A DNA stretch of 41,953 bases from DATGKK01 sp035294725 (lineage in GTDB: Bacteria > Actinomycetota > Acidimicrobiia > Acidimicrobiales > Bog-793). Below are positions 24,255 through 34,900 of this stretch, in pieces (position 1 is the stretch's first letter; each line of letters begins with the position of its first letter). A program made the position numbers and the translations under genes. The stretch is taken from NCBI GenBank assembly GCA_035294725.1, contig DATGKK010000043.1, positions 1 to 41,953 of the forward strand, in the 5' to 3' direction. The notes under the pieces were generated by a model. That model saw only the letters and a list, made by a program, of their open reading frames with translations. It was not told the origin of the DNA and searched no databases.

Positions 24255-25811
24255 GTGCAACGGACGGCGAGCTCTGGGGCGTGGTGGCTCAACCCGTCAG
24301 CTGCGGCGGTCGCCTCGCTCCCCCCGGCCGTCGTCGCCGTGTTCATCTGCGTCCACCAGCTCACCCTGCACGGCGTCCTGCACGGGATCGTGATCGGCAA
24401 CGAGAGCCAGAACCTCGGCTCCGCGATCGCGCTCACGAACGGCGCCCTGCCGTACGCGAACTTCCCGCTCGCCTCCCCTCCCGGGATGACGATCCTCATG
24501 CTCCCGTTCGCAGGGCTCTCGCACGCGGTCGCGCCGAGCGTCGCCATGTCGCTCGCCCGCGGCGCCACGGCCGCCACCACCGTCGTCGCCGTCTACCTCG
24601 CCGGCTTCGTCGCCCGCTTCTACGGCATCCCGGCTTCCATCCTCGCCGGCGTCTTCACCGCCACCTACCCGGTCGAGTTCCTCTCGACGGCGGGCGTCAC
24701 GACCGGTCCGTACGTGCTCGCCTTCAGCCTGCTCGGACTGGCGCTCGCCTTCCCAGAGGGTCGCCTCGCCGAGGGGCGGAGGATGCTCTACGCGGGATTG
24801 TGCCTTGGCTTCGCCTGCACGATCCGGCCGTGGGCGATCATCCCCACTCTCGTCGTGCTCGGGTGCGCCGCTGCCGCCAGTGCCCGCCGGTCCCGCCTCG
24901 CGCCCGCGATCGGAGGAGTGCTGGCCGGCATCGTCGTCCCCTCGGTCATCTTCCTCGCCGACGCCCCGGGCGCCTTCTGGCGCGACGTCGTCACGACCGA
25001 GCTGCCCGGGCACGGGACGATGGCGGCCGGAGCGAAGCTCGCGACGGTGCTCGGTCTCGGCGGCGCCGCCGGCGTCTCCCACCCCGACGGCCTCGCCGTG
25101 ACGCTCGCCGTCATCGTGATGGTGGCGATCCTCCTCGTGGCCCTCGCGAGCGCGTCCTACTCGTCGGCCTACGACTGGTGCATCACGATCACGTCGATCG
25201 CCGTCGTGGCGGTCGCCTTCCTGCCCGGGGTCATGTCCCCGCAGTACGGCGAGTTCGCCTTCCCCCTCGCCGGCATCGGCGTGGGGGTGAGCGCGAGCCG
25301 GCTGCTCAGCCTCATGGCTGCCTCGGGCAGCGGAGCCGGCTCGGACATGCGGGCGACGCTGGCTCGCGGGGTCGCCGTCGTGCTCGTGGCCTGCGGGGTG
25401 GTCGTGGCGGCCGTCGCCGCACCCGCCGACGGCGCCTTCGGCGCCCGCTACGCCGACGAGCACGGCTTCATCGACACCGGCGCCGTCACGGCGAGGATCC
25501 CTCCCGGGGCCTGCGCGATCTCGAACGACGCCATGGTGCTGATCGCCTCGAACCGCTTCGCAGCCAACGGGGCGACCTGCCCGGCGGCCGTCGACACGAA
25601 CGGGCTCTCCGCCATCGAGGGGGACAGCCGAAGCGGCCTTTTGGCCGCTTCGAACGTGTGGCTCTCGTGGCTCTCGCAGGCCCGCTACGTCGCCATCTCG
25701 TCCGCCGGCGGCTCCGTCTCACCGACGAGGATCGTGTTCACGGACCTGCACGCCAACTACGTGCCCATCTTCTCGCGCGCCCACCTCGAGCTCGTGAAGC
25801 GGAGCAGATAG
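24255..25811 (+). CDS. GT-C-like integral membrane glycosyltransferase (putative)
   Basis: This 518-residue protein has about ten hydrophobic membrane segments and a C-terminal soluble part from about residue 395. After the first span it has NESQNLGSAIAL and then PYANFPLASPPGMTILMLP. This resembles the first outer loop of GT-C enzymes that use polyprenyl-phosphate sugars (GT39/GT87-like), but the acidic pair of that loop is reduced to one Glu, so the call is tentative. The C-terminal part (GACAISNDAMVLIASNRF) probably faces outside. The start is GTG, set by the TACGAT box. It is divergent from the cobalamin-binding gene and convergent with the SNF2 gene. The short gap to that gene contains only a weak GCCCG/CGGGC pairing. 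Confidence 0.6.
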   Translation: MQRTASSGAWWLNPSAAAVASLPPAVVAVFICVHQLTLHGVLHGIVIGNESQNLGSAIALTNGALPYANFPLASPPGMTILMLPFAGLSHAVAPSVAMSLARGATAATTVVAVYLAGFVARFYGIPASILAGVFTATYPVEFLSTAGVTTGPYVLAFSLLGLALAFPEGRLAEGRRMLYAGLCLGFACTIRPWAIIPTLVVLGCAAAASARRSRLAPAIGGVLAGIVVPSVIFLADAPGAFWRDVVTTELPGHGTMAAGAKLATVLGLGGAAGVSHPDGLAVTLAVIVMVAILLVALASASYSSAYDWCITITSIAVVAVAFLPGVMSPQYGEFAFPLAGIGVGVSASRLLSLMAASGSGAGSDMRATLARGVAVVLVACGVVVAAVAAPADGAFGARYADEHGFIDTGAVTARIPPGACAISNDAMVLIASNRFAANGATCPAAVDTNGLSAIEGDSRSGLLAASNVWLSWLSQARYVAISSAGGSVSPTRIVFTDLHANYVPIFSRAHLELVKRSR

Positions 25812-25856
25812 CCCGACGAGGTCGCCTACCGGGCGGAGGCCACCTGGCCCCAGGGC

Positions 25857-28800
25857 TCAGCTGACGAGCGCCCTGATGTCCTCTGCCCCGAGCGCGACCG
25901 AGTCGAACTCTCCCGAGTCGACGACGTTCTTGAACAGCGCCGCCTTCTTCTCCTTGAGGGCCATGACCTTCTCCTCGATCGTGTCGTTCGCGACGAGGCG
26001 GTAGACCATCACTTTGCGGGTCTGGCCGATGCGGTGGATCCGGTCGATCGCCTGCGCCTCGGTCGCCGGGTTCCACCACGGGTCGAGCAGGATGCAGTAG
26101 TCGGCCTCGGTGAGGTTGAGCCCGAAGCCGCCCGCCTTCAAGCTGATGAGGAAGACCTGGGCCTCCCCCGAGCGGAACTGGGCGAGGACCTCCTCGCGCC
26201 TGCGGGTGCGGCCGTCGAGGTAGCAGTGCTCGATGCCGGCGGCGGCGACGCGGCGGCGGGCCTCGCCGAGGAAGCGGGTGAACTGGCTGAACACGAGGAC
26301 ACGGTGGCCGTCGGCGACGATGTCGCCGAGCATCTCCATCAGCACGTCGAGCTTGGTCGAGGGCACCGCTCCCTTGCTCGAGTCGACGAGCGAGACGTCG
26401 AGGCAGGCCTGGCGGAGCAGCGTGAGCGAGCGGAGGATCTCGAAGCGGTTCCTCGTCATGTCGCCGATGAGGCCGAGCACCTTCTGGCGCTCGCGGGCGA
26501 GGTAGGTCTGGTACAGCCGCTGGTGACGTGAGTTGAGGTCGAGCTCGAGGACCTGCTCCTGGCGTTCGGGGAGGTCGTCGGCGACCTGCTCCTTGGTGCG
26601 GCGGACGACGATCGGCCGGAGGCGGCGACGCAGCTGCGCGAGGCGCTCGGCGTCGAGGTTCCGCTCGATCGGCAGGCGGTAGTGCTCCTCGAAGCGCTGG
26701 GGGTTCGGGAAGAGGCCGGGGGCGGTGATCGAGAGGAGCGACCAGAGCTCCATCAGGTTGTTCTCCATCGGGGTGCCGGTGATCGCGACCTTGAACGGCG
26801 CCCGCAGCAGCCGCACGAGCTGGTGAGCCTTGGAGTTGCGGTTCTTCACGAACTGCGCCTCGTCGAGGAACATGCCGGCCCAGGCCAGCGCCTGGTAGTG
26901 GTCGAAGTCGAGGCGGAACAGAGCGTAGGAGGTCACGACGACGTCGGCCCCTGCCACGAGCTCGTCGAGCGGGACTCCCCGTCGCCGGGTCGTCTCGGTG
27001 ACCGTCGCCACCCGAAGTCCCGGCGCGAAGCGCCGGCACTCGGCTGCCCAGTTTCCGACGACGCTCGTCGGTGCCACCACGAGGTAAGGGTCGTTGCTCA
27101 GCCCCTGCTCCACCGTGTGGCAGACGAGGGCGATCGCCTGCAGCGTCTTGCCGAGCCCCATGTCGTCGGCGAGGATCCCGCCGAGGCGGTGCTCACGAAG
27201 GAACGCAAGCCAGTTGAAGCCCTGGAGCTGGTAGGGGCGGAGGCTCGCCTGGAGCCCTGCCGGCGGGGTGAGGTCGAGCCGGTCCGAGGCGGCGAAGAGG
27301 GCGGCGACGGACTCCTCCCAGGCCGCGGCCTGCTCGGCCACGACGCCGAGGCGGCGCAGGTCGTCCCAGAGGCTCGCCTGGAAGCGGTTGAGCCGGACCG
27401 TGCCGGGCGGAGCCTCGACGAGGCCGCGGGCCTCGGCGATCAGCTCGGCGAGGCGCTGCAGCTCGGGGGAGTCGAGCGAGAAGTAGGTGCCCGAGGGGAG
27501 CACGAGGTGGCTCTGGCCGGTGGCGAGGGCCACGAAGAGCTGCTCGAAGGGGACCTCCTCGCCGCCCACGGTCACTTCGACGGTGAGGTCGAACCAGTCG
27601 CCGTGGTCGGTCGAGGTCCGCCCGAGCGTGACGACCGGCGCCTCGTCGGCCTCGCGGTAAGAGGGAAGCTCCTCGGCGATCTCGAGCTCCACCCCGTCGA
27701 GCTCGGCAAGGGCGGGGACGACCTCGGCAACGAAGCGGACCGCCGCCATCCCGGCGAGCACCGCCTCGGGCAAAAGCCGCTCCCCGAAGGCCGTCACCTC
27801 GACCAGGCCCGGGACCGGGCGCACGAGGGAGGTGACCTTGGCGACGAGGTCGGCATCGAGCCCTGCCGCCGCCCGCGCCGTCGCCGAGAAGCCGCCTGAG
27901 CCCGGCCGGAGGGGCCGGCGCGCAGAGGAGCCCTCGAACCCTCTTGACCAGGCGAGACCGATCCGGTGCTCGCCCGCCCCGGCGACGGTGAGCACGAGGA
28001 CGGGCTGGGCGGCCGGCAGCACTACCGACCCGTCGCGGGAGACGACGGAGATCCGCTCGCGAAGAAGGGGCACCCCGGCGAAAAAGCGCTCCCGGTCCCC
28101 CGCCGGCACGTGCATCCTCGGCCCCTGCAGGAGGCGGCGCACCTCGGCTCCGACCGGTGAGGCGAAGCGGGCAAGGTGGAGCCCCGGCCGCTCGAGCACC
28201 TCCGGCCGCCCGCCCGTTCCCTCGTCCGCCTCCGAGAAGGCGATCCCGTAGGCCGGCTCCCCAATCAGGACGGCCGAGCCGAGCGCCACGCGTGCCGAAC
28301 CGGCCTCGACGGCCGGTGCGAGCTCAAGGCCGCCGTCACCGGACTCGGTGACGTCGAGCAGTGCGGTCGCGCTCTCCCGGTGCAGGTACACGGGGCGAGG
28401 CGGCCGGCCGGCCACGAGCAGCGGGATCCCTGCGGCGACCGCCTCGTCGAGGACGTCCAGCACCCGCCGGCTCGTGACCGCCTCGAGGCGGAGGTCCTCG
28501 TCGTAGCGGTAGTACATCTGTCCGGCGCAGGCCTGGTGGAGCGCTCGCAGCTCCTTCAGCAGCCGGAGGCGCTCGAGCGCCTCGCTCGTGAGCGTGAGGG
28601 AGTAGCTGAGGTAGTCGAGGCTGCCCCACGACACTCCCGACTTCGTCCACCGCCCCGACGCTCCGAGCGTGACGGGCCGGAGCCGGATGCTCGGCGAAGA
28701 GCTCTGGCGCGCTGCGGGAGGCTGCCATCGCTGCGGTGGCTGGCGCCGCGACGGCGACGCTCGGTCGTCCCCGGCGACGACCTCGAACTGGAGGCCGAGC

Positions 28801-29261
28801 GTGGGGCTCGCCTCCTCCGGCTCCTCCTCGGGGAAGAGCTGCTCGAGCGTGGTGATCCAAGAGGGCGGCGGCGGCTCCGCATCCGGCCGGCGGCCCGACC
28901 GCCTGGGCCGGGCAACGGCCGTTCTCGCCGCTCTCGCCGGCAGGGGGGATCGGCCCGAGGGCGAGCCGGCCTCGGCGGCGGTGACGAGGAGCGCGACGAC
29001 GTGCTTGCAGTTCCACCCGACCGGGCAGCTGCAGGTGCCCTCGATGCCGGCGAGGCGGCCGGCCGGTGTGAGCTGCAGCTCCACCGTCGTCCAGTACGCC
29101 TCGGCAGCGGAGCCCTCGACGTCGCCGTGCAGCATCCTCCCACCGTCGGTCCACTGGTAGCCGCTGACGGCGCCCGCGGCGGCGTACGCACTGCCGCGGC
29201 TGTAGGTACCGGAGTCCACGAGGCGCCGCAGGATCGCGAGATCGGCGCCGATGAGCTCCAC
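25857..29261 (-). CDS. SWIM zinc-finger SNF2-family ATPase
   Basis: This 1134-residue DNA-stimulated ATPase has an N-terminal SWIM zinc finger, C77-x-C79-x5-C85-x-H87. A long middle region without clear motifs holds about 550 residues. Then comes the SNF2 motor: Walker A DDMGLGKT at 699-706 with Lys705, DEAQ at 800-803 and TGTPMENN. The second half has VFSQFTRF, SLKAGGFGLNL and QAIDRIHRIGQ near 1070-1080. Bacterial members act on DNA or on RNA polymerase-DNA complexes, but their role is poorly known. GTG at 29261 is supported by the TAGCTT box 7 nt before it; the open frame runs far upstream across the CocE gene but is not coding there. It is convergent with the GT-C-like gene and divergent from CocE. 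Confidence 0.9.
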   Translation of the reverse strand: MELIGADLAILRRLVDSGTYSRGSAYAAAGAVSGYQWTDGGRMLHGDVEGSAAEAYWTTVELQLTPAGRLAGIEGTCSCPVGWNCKHVVALLVTAAEAGSPSGRSPLPARAARTAVARPRRSGRRPDAEPPPPSWITTLEQLFPEEEPEEASPTLGLQFEVVAGDDRASPSRRQPPQRWQPPAARQSSSPSIRLRPVTLGASGRWTKSGVSWGSLDYLSYSLTLTSEALERLRLLKELRALHQACAGQMYYRYDEDLRLEAVTSRRVLDVLDEAVAAGIPLLVAGRPPRPVYLHRESATALLDVTESGDGGLELAPAVEAGSARVALGSAVLIGEPAYGIAFSEADEGTGGRPEVLERPGLHLARFASPVGAEVRRLLQGPRMHVPAGDRERFFAGVPLLRERISVVSRDGSVVLPAAQPVLVLTVAGAGEHRIGLAWSRGFEGSSARRPLRPGSGGFSATARAAAGLDADLVAKVTSLVRPVPGLVEVTAFGERLLPEAVLAGMAAVRFVAEVVPALAELDGVELEIAEELPSYREADEAPVVTLGRTSTDHGDWFDLTVEVTVGGEEVPFEQLFVALATGQSHLVLPSGTYFSLDSPELQRLAELIAEARGLVEAPPGTVRLNRFQASLWDDLRRLGVVAEQAAAWEESVAALFAASDRLDLTPPAGLQASLRPYQLQGFNWLAFLREHRLGGILADDMGLGKTLQAIALVCHTVEQGLSNDPYLVVAPTSVVGNWAAECRRFAPGLRVATVTETTRRRGVPLDELVAGADVVVTSYALFRLDFDHYQALAWAGMFLDEAQFVKNRNSKAHQLVRLLRAPFKVAITGTPMENNLMELWSLLSITAPGLFPNPQRFEEHYRLPIERNLDAERLAQLRRRLRPIVVRRTKEQVADDLPERQEQVLELDLNSRHQRLYQTYLARERQKVLGLIGDMTRNRFEILRSLTLLRQACLDVSLVDSSKGAVPSTKLDVLMEMLGDIVADGHRVLVFSQFTRFLGEARRRVAAAGIEHCYLDGRTRRREEVLAQFRSGEAQVFLISLKAGGFGLNLTEADYCILLDPWWNPATEAQAIDRIHRIGQTRKVMVYRLVANDTIEEKVMALKEKKAALFKNVVDSGEFDSVALGAEDIRALVS

Positions 29262-29268
29262 CGCGGCG

Positions 29269-29274
29269 AAGCTA
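29269..29274 (-). promoter_or_regulatory. -10 box of the SNF2 gene, likely leaderless
   Basis: On the minus strand TAGCTT lies 7 nt before the GTG at 29261. There is no Shine-Dalgarno sequence. The box fixes the start in a frame that remains open for another 2.5 kb. Confidence 0.45.
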
Positions 29275-29396
29275 ACCCCGCGGCCGGCCGAGGCGGTGGA
29301 TCCCCTGTGACCTGCAGCGCTTCGGCCTCGACGGGACCGACGTGCACAGCTAGGGTCGGCCTGTCGGTCCCGTCGAGTGCAGCTATCGGAAGGTGG

Positions 29397-31718
29397 GTGG
29401 GCACGTTGAGCCGTCGTCGCAGGTACCCGAGGTCCCGCCGCAGGGCGCCCCGTGGGGTGGGCGCGCTCGTGCTCGCGCTCGCCGCCGTCGTGGCGAGCAC
29501 CCTCGTGCCCGGCGCCGCCAGCCAGGCCGTGACGACGGCAGCGGTCTCGGCCCACGGCAGCGCCGAGCAGGTCTACGTGCTCGACCTCGCGCCGCACGAG
29601 AGCGCCTCGCTCATCAGCCCGACGGGTCGCACGCTCCAGACGAAGAAGGCCGACTCCCTCGGCGGGCTGCTCTTCCTCAACGTGCCGCCGGGCCGGGGCT
29701 ACCGGGTGAAGACCGCGAGCGGTGAGTCGGGGCAGGTCACGGTCCACAGCGACGCGGCGGCCCCTTGGGACCCGAAGATCTACGACCAGAAGATCCCGAC
29801 GAGCGGCTACGGCTACCTCACGACCCGGGACGGGACCAAGCTCGCCATCGACGTCCGCCTCCCCACCTCGGGCACGGCGCCCTACCCCACCCTCATCGAG
29901 TACGCCGGCTACGGCTACGCCGACCCCGCCGGAGCACAAAGCGGGATCTCGCTCCTCGCCAACCTGATGGGCTTCGCCGTCGTCGACGTGAACATGCGCG
30001 GGACCGGCTGCTCGGGCGGCGCCTTCAACTACTTCGAGCCGCTCCAGAACCTCGACGCCTACGACGTCATCGAGACGGTCGCCCACCAGCCCTGGGTCCT
30101 CGACCACAAGGTCGGGATGATGGGCATCTCCTACGGGGCCATCAGCCAGCTCTTCGCGGCGCAGCTCGACCCGCCCGCGCTCGAGGCGATCGCGCCCCTC
30201 TCCACGATCGACGCGACGGCGACGACCCTCTACCCCGGCGGGATCCTCAACACCGGCTTCGCCGTCGCCTGGGCCGAGGGGCGCCAGTTCGACGCCGAGC
30301 CGGCCGGGCCGAGCAGCGGCGAGTCGTGGGCCTGGCAGCGGATCCAGCAGGGCGACACGACCTGCGCGGCGAACCAGGACCTCCACGGCGAGGCGAGCAA
30401 CCTCATGGCCGAGATCCGCTCCAACCGCTACTACCGCCCGAAGGTCGCCGACCCGCTCGACCCGGTCACCTTCGTCGACAAGATCCACGTGCCGGTCTTC
30501 ATGGCCTGCCAGTGGGAGGACGAGCAGACCGGTGGCCACTGCGCCCAGCTCGTGCAGCACTTCACCGGCACCTCGCACAAGTGGTTCTTCTTCACCAACG
30601 GCGCCCACATCGATTCGCTCGACCCCTACACCTACGACCGCTGGTACGACTTCCTCGAGCTGTTCGTCGCCCACAAGCCGCCGATCGACAACCTCGGCTT
30701 CAAGGCGCTCGCGCCGCTCATCTACGAGCAGGCCTTCGGGACGCCTGCCTCGGACCCGATCACGCTCCCGAGCGACCCGATCCAGACGATCCCCTCCTAC
30801 AGCGCCGCGCTCGCCGCCTTCGAGAAGATCCCCGAGGTGACGGTGCTGTTCGACAACGGCGCCGGCAAGTCGCCGGCTGGAACGGTGACGCCGGGCAACC
30901 CGTACCCGGCCTTCGTCCGGCACTTCTCGAGCCTCCCGGTGCCCGGCACGCGGGCCGAGCGGTGGTACCTCGCCTCGGGCGGGCGGCTCCTGCTCAGGCC
31001 GGTGGCGCACCGCGGGGTGAACTGGTACACCTCCGACGCCTCGGCGCTCCCGCTCACCGACTACAGCGGCGGCACCGGGGGCGGCGGGCTCTGGGGCGAC
31101 GCCGCCCAGTGGCAGTGGAACTGGGAGCAGAACCCGGCGGGCACCTCGGTCTCGTTCGTCTCCGCCCCGCTCACGAGGAACACGACCGTCATCGGCGCCG
31201 GCTCGGTGGTGCTCTGGGTGAAGTCGGCGACCTCGGACGTCGACCTCCAGGCGACGGTGAGCGAGGTGAGCCCGAACGGCATGCAGACCTTTGTCCAGGA
31301 CGGCTGGATCCGGGCGAGCGAGCGGGCCCTTTCCACGAACACCGACAACATCTTCAAGCAGCGCAGCACGGTGCTCGACCCCATCCCGAGCTTCACGAAG
31401 GCGGCCGCGGCGCCGATGCCGCACAACGGCAGGTTCACGAGGATCCTGATCCCGCTCTACTACGAGGGCCACGTCTACCGGAAGGGGTCGCGCATCGAGG
31501 TGACGATCGCGGCGCCGAACGGCGTGCAGCCGGTCTGGTCGTTCAGCCAGACGGTCCCGAGCGGCACGGACCGGGTCTCGATCCTCTTCTCGAACCGGAG
31601 GCGCTCGAAGCTCGTGCTGCCCGTCGTCCCCGGCGTGACGGTGCCGACCGGCCTCCCGGCCTGCCCGAGCCTGCGCAATGAGCCGTGCCGGGCGTACGTG
31701 AAGACGGTGAACCGGTAG
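29397..31718 (+). CDS. Exported CocE/NonD-type (S15) hydrolase
   Basis: This protein has about 773 residues. A very basic start (SRRRRYPRSRRR) and a hydrophobic core to about residue 40 form an export signal, possibly of Tat or long Sec type. A beta-rich linker and an alpha/beta-hydrolase domain follow. The nucleophile is Ser245 in MGISYGA. The likely acid is Asp375 in CQWEDEQ and the His is His404 in NGAHIDSLD, spaced as in CocE. The C terminus is the jelly-roll domain of X-Pro dipeptidyl-peptidases (SVVLWVKSATSDVDLQATVSEV). It probably cleaves an ester or peptide outside the cell; the substrate is unknown. The start is GTG at 29397 or TTG at 29406. TAGGGT at 29351-29356 is a possible -10 box. 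Confidence 0.85.
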   Translation: MGTLSRRRRYPRSRRRAPRGVGALVLALAAVVASTLVPGAASQAVTTAAVSAHGSAEQVYVLDLAPHESASLISPTGRTLQTKKADSLGGLLFLNVPPGRGYRVKTASGESGQVTVHSDAAAPWDPKIYDQKIPTSGYGYLTTRDGTKLAIDVRLPTSGTAPYPTLIEYAGYGYADPAGAQSGISLLANLMGFAVVDVNMRGTGCSGGAFNYFEPLQNLDAYDVIETVAHQPWVLDHKVGMMGISYGAISQLFAAQLDPPALEAIAPLSTIDATATTLYPGGILNTGFAVAWAEGRQFDAEPAGPSSGESWAWQRIQQGDTTCAANQDLHGEASNLMAEIRSNRYYRPKVADPLDPVTFVDKIHVPVFMACQWEDEQTGGHCAQLVQHFTGTSHKWFFFTNGAHIDSLDPYTYDRWYDFLELFVAHKPPIDNLGFKALAPLIYEQAFGTPASDPITLPSDPIQTIPSYSAALAAFEKIPEVTVLFDNGAGKSPAGTVTPGNPYPAFVRHFSSLPVPGTRAERWYLASGGRLLLRPVAHRGVNWYTSDASALPLTDYSGGTGGGGLWGDAAQWQWNWEQNPAGTSVSFVSAPLTRNTTVIGAGSVVLWVKSATSDVDLQATVSEVSPNGMQTFVQDGWIRASERALSTNTDNIFKQRSTVLDPIPSFTKAAAAPMPHNGRFTRILIPLYYEGHVYRKGSRIEVTIAAPNGVQPVWSFSQTVPSGTDRVSILFSNRRRSKLVLPVVPGVTVPTGLPACPSLRNEPCRAYVKTVNR

Positions 31719-31968
31719 CGCGCTTGCTTCGAGCGATGCGGCCGCCTGAGCGTCCACAACATCCAGGGTGATTCATCCGGGGTGAAGAAGGTTTCGCTGC
31801 CGCCGCCGATTCCGACGGGAGTGGCGATGCCCGGTGCCGTGGACGGATCCAGCGGTTGCCGGCCAGCGAGTGGGCGTCGGCGACGCCGTGGTAGCCGGTC
31901 CGCACACGCACTCGGCCACGCGTGCCGGGGGTGATGCAACAGGCTCCTCCATTCGCAAGAATGACCCT

Positions 31969-34900
31969 GTGACGACGCGGTCGGCCGTCTGTCCAATACG
32001 GATCGGACGGGACGACGAAGTTGCACGCCTCGCGTCCAACATGACCGAGCGGCTCGTCACTCTCATCTCGGGACCTGCCGGCATGGGCAAGTCCCGCTTG
32101 GCTCTCGAAGCCCTCCGCTTGGGTGACCAACAGGGCCTCGCCCGCCTTCAGGGCAACTGCACCCAAGGGGCGAGCGTCCCCTACGGGCCATTCGTGTCGG
32201 CGCTGCGGCGGCGGACGAGAACGCTCCCCGAAGATGATCTCGACCGGCTCTTCGATGGCGCGGCGCTACTTGCCGCCGCCCTCCTCCCCGAGGTGGCCAG
32301 CGCCAAGGGCCTCCCGTCCGAGCCGCCGCAGCAGGAGGACCTGTTCGCTGCCGTGTGGCAGCTCCTCCACCGCCTTGCGACGCCCACTGGGTGCGTGCTC
32401 GTAGTGGAGGACCTGCACTGGGCGGATGCCGACAGCCTCCGCCTCTTCTCCTACCTTGCCCGGGAGATCGCCGACCTCGACGTGTGGATCGTTGGCACCT
32501 ACCGCTCCGACGAGCTCCATCGTCGCCACCCGCTCACTGCGACCCTTGCGGAGCTGACCCGCGCCCGCGCCTACGACGAGATCACGCTGTCGCCGCTGTG
32601 CCGCGAGGAGCTGCGCGCCATGGTGAGCGCGATCCTCGACGGAACGACGGTGGGCGACGAGTTCCTCGACGCGCTCCTCGCGCGAACTGCCGGCAACCCG
32701 TTCTTCGCAGAAGAAGTCATCAAGGTGCTGCTGGAGCGTGGCGATCTCTACCGGGACGAAGGAGACTGGGCTCGCCGCTCGATGGCGGAGATCGAGATGC
32801 CGGTCAGCGTGCGCGAGGCCCTCCTCGCACGTGCGAGCACCCTCGAGCCCGGCCAGCTCGAGGTGCTGGAGCTGGCTGCGATCGCGGGCGACCAGCTCGA
32901 CCTCCCGGTGCTCGCCGCGGCAGCCCGGAGGCCGCGATCCGAGATCGACGGCGCGGTCAGGTCCGGCCTCCAGCTCCAGCTCCTCGCCGAGCACCGCGAC
33001 GGGCCTCGCACCGTGTACACCTTCCGACACGCTCTCACCCGCGAGGCGATGGCGGACGAGCTCGTCGGCCCCGACCGCCAGCGCGCCCACCGGCGGGTCG
33101 CCGAGGCGATCGCCACGACCCACGCCGAGGACCTCGACGCGATCGCCGCCCAGCTCGCCGACCACTACGAGGCGGCCGGGGAGCTCGCCGACGCCGTCGA
33201 GCATGGGCTCCGGGCCGCGCGCTCGGCAGCTGGCAGCTTCGCGTTGGAGGAGGCGGGCCGCCGCTATGAGCACGTGCTGCGGCTCATGCCGGCGAGCTCG
33301 GCGGAGCGGCTCGGCGTTCTCATCGAAGCCGCCGAGGCGCTCTTGGACGGCCCCGACCCGCGCCTGGTCGAGTCCTTCGCCTCGGAGGCTCGAGACGTCG
33401 CCCGGAGCGCGGGCGATCAGCTGAGCGAGGGCCGCGCCCTCAGCGTGCTGCAGCGGCGGGTCTGGGACTCCGGTGACACGCCGGGCGCATTGGCGCTCAT
33501 GCGCGAGGCCTACGAGCTGGTGAGGGGGAGAGACGACCGGGTGGAGGCGCTGGAGACGGCGAGGCTCGCCCGTCTCGCGTGCCTGGCCGACCGCAAGGAG
33601 GAGGCCGCCGAGCTCGTTCGGCGCGGCCTCGAGATCGCGAGCAGCGTGGAGGACGCGCAGGCCCGCTCCCTGCTCCACGGCACCCGCATGATGCTCGCCT
33701 CCTTCGGACCCGAGTTCGAAGAGGCGCTTCGTGCGTCGGTTCGAGCGGCAAGAGTCGTCGGCGACGAGAGGGCCGAGTGGAACGTGGCGAGCGGTGCGGG
33801 CTATGTGGGCCTGTGGTGCGGCGACTTCGCCCTCGCGAAGGAGTGGCTCCTTCGAGCGATGGAGCTGGCGACCCGGCTCTCGCCCAACGATCGCTATGCC
33901 GCCGCCGGCTACGCGTGGTTGCTCTCCCTCATAGGTGACTACTCGGCCGCCCTCGATCTTGCACAGTCGGTCGGTCCGTCGGCGCGTGTCCCAGCCCAGA
34001 TCGTCGCCCTCACCGCCCGTTACGAGGTGACCGAGAAGACCGACCTCGACAGTGCCGGCGCCGTCGTCGAGGAGCTCCTCTCCCTCGCAGCCAAGACGGG
34101 CGAGGCGCAGCGCTCGGTGCCGGCAACGGCCGCGAAGGCACGGCACACACTGCTCACGGACGGCATCGAGACGGCTGCCCCGCTGTTCTGGGAGGCCCTC
34201 GAGAAGACGACGACCTCGCGGCGCGCGGGCAGCCACTGGGCGTTCTCCCCTGACATGTCGAGGGCGCTCTGCGATGCCGGCGTGGTGGAGGAGCTCACGA
34301 GGTGGGTGGATGCGCTCGCCGAGTTGACCTCGCACGACGCCCACCCCCACAATCGGGCGGCACAGCGGCTCGCCAGCGCCTACCTCGACGCGGCTCGCGA
34401 CGAGCTCGGAGCGGCGCGCAAGGGTTTCCACGAGGCGGGCGCACTGTACGGCTCGATGCCCTGCCCGGCCCGAGAGGCAGAGTGCCTGCTCGGCCTCGCC
34501 GACCTTGAATGGCGCGCGAACGATCCGGACTCGAGCGGGCTCGCCGCGAGGCGTGCGGCTGTTCTGGCTGACCGGCTGGGCGCGACGCTGCTCGGACGTC
34601 GGGCAGCTGAGGCCGCTCGGCGTGCCGAGACGCCGGCCGTGCTCGCCACCGTGCTCGTGACTGACATCGTGGCGTCGACCGAGCGTCTGTCCGACGTGGG
34701 AGACCGCGCGTGGAGCACGATCCTCGGGCGTCACCACGCCATCGTGCGCCGGGAGCTCGAACGTTTCAAAGGACACGAGATCGACACTGCGGGCGACGGC
34801 TTCTTGGCGACCTTCGACACGCCGGCTCAGGGGATCAGGTGCGCCCTCGCGCTGCGGGACGCGCTGCGGGCGGTCGGCATCGTGGTTCGTGCAGGACTTC

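Noticed and set aside
24297..25463. 388-codon minus-strand frame rich in Asp, Glu, Gly and His
   Set aside because: It is the shadow of the GT-C-like membrane gene; the composition is what third-position G/C bias creates in the opposite frame.
28176..29396. Upstream extension of the CocE frame on the plus strand
   Set aside because: This stretch lies opposite the N-terminal half of the SNF2 gene and reads as Arg-rich sequence with no signal peptide. The basic start and hydrophobic core begin at 29397.
25857..31757. A 1966-codon open frame on the minus strand
   Set aside because: Only the part up to 29261 has SNF2 motifs. The rest lies opposite the CocE-type gene, has no motif, and is low-complexity Arg/Gly/Val/Asp-rich sequence. 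A -10 box and GTG at 29261 mark the real start.
31834..31968. ATG at 31834 as the start of the cyclase fusion
   Set aside because: The extra 45 residues resemble no family N terminus. The conserved CPIRIGRDDE segment begins soon after the GTG at 31969.
31719..31968. A gene remnant in the gap before the cyclase gene
   Set aside because: The minus-strand reading gives short, motif-free peptides. I could not match it to any family or find flanking repeats.
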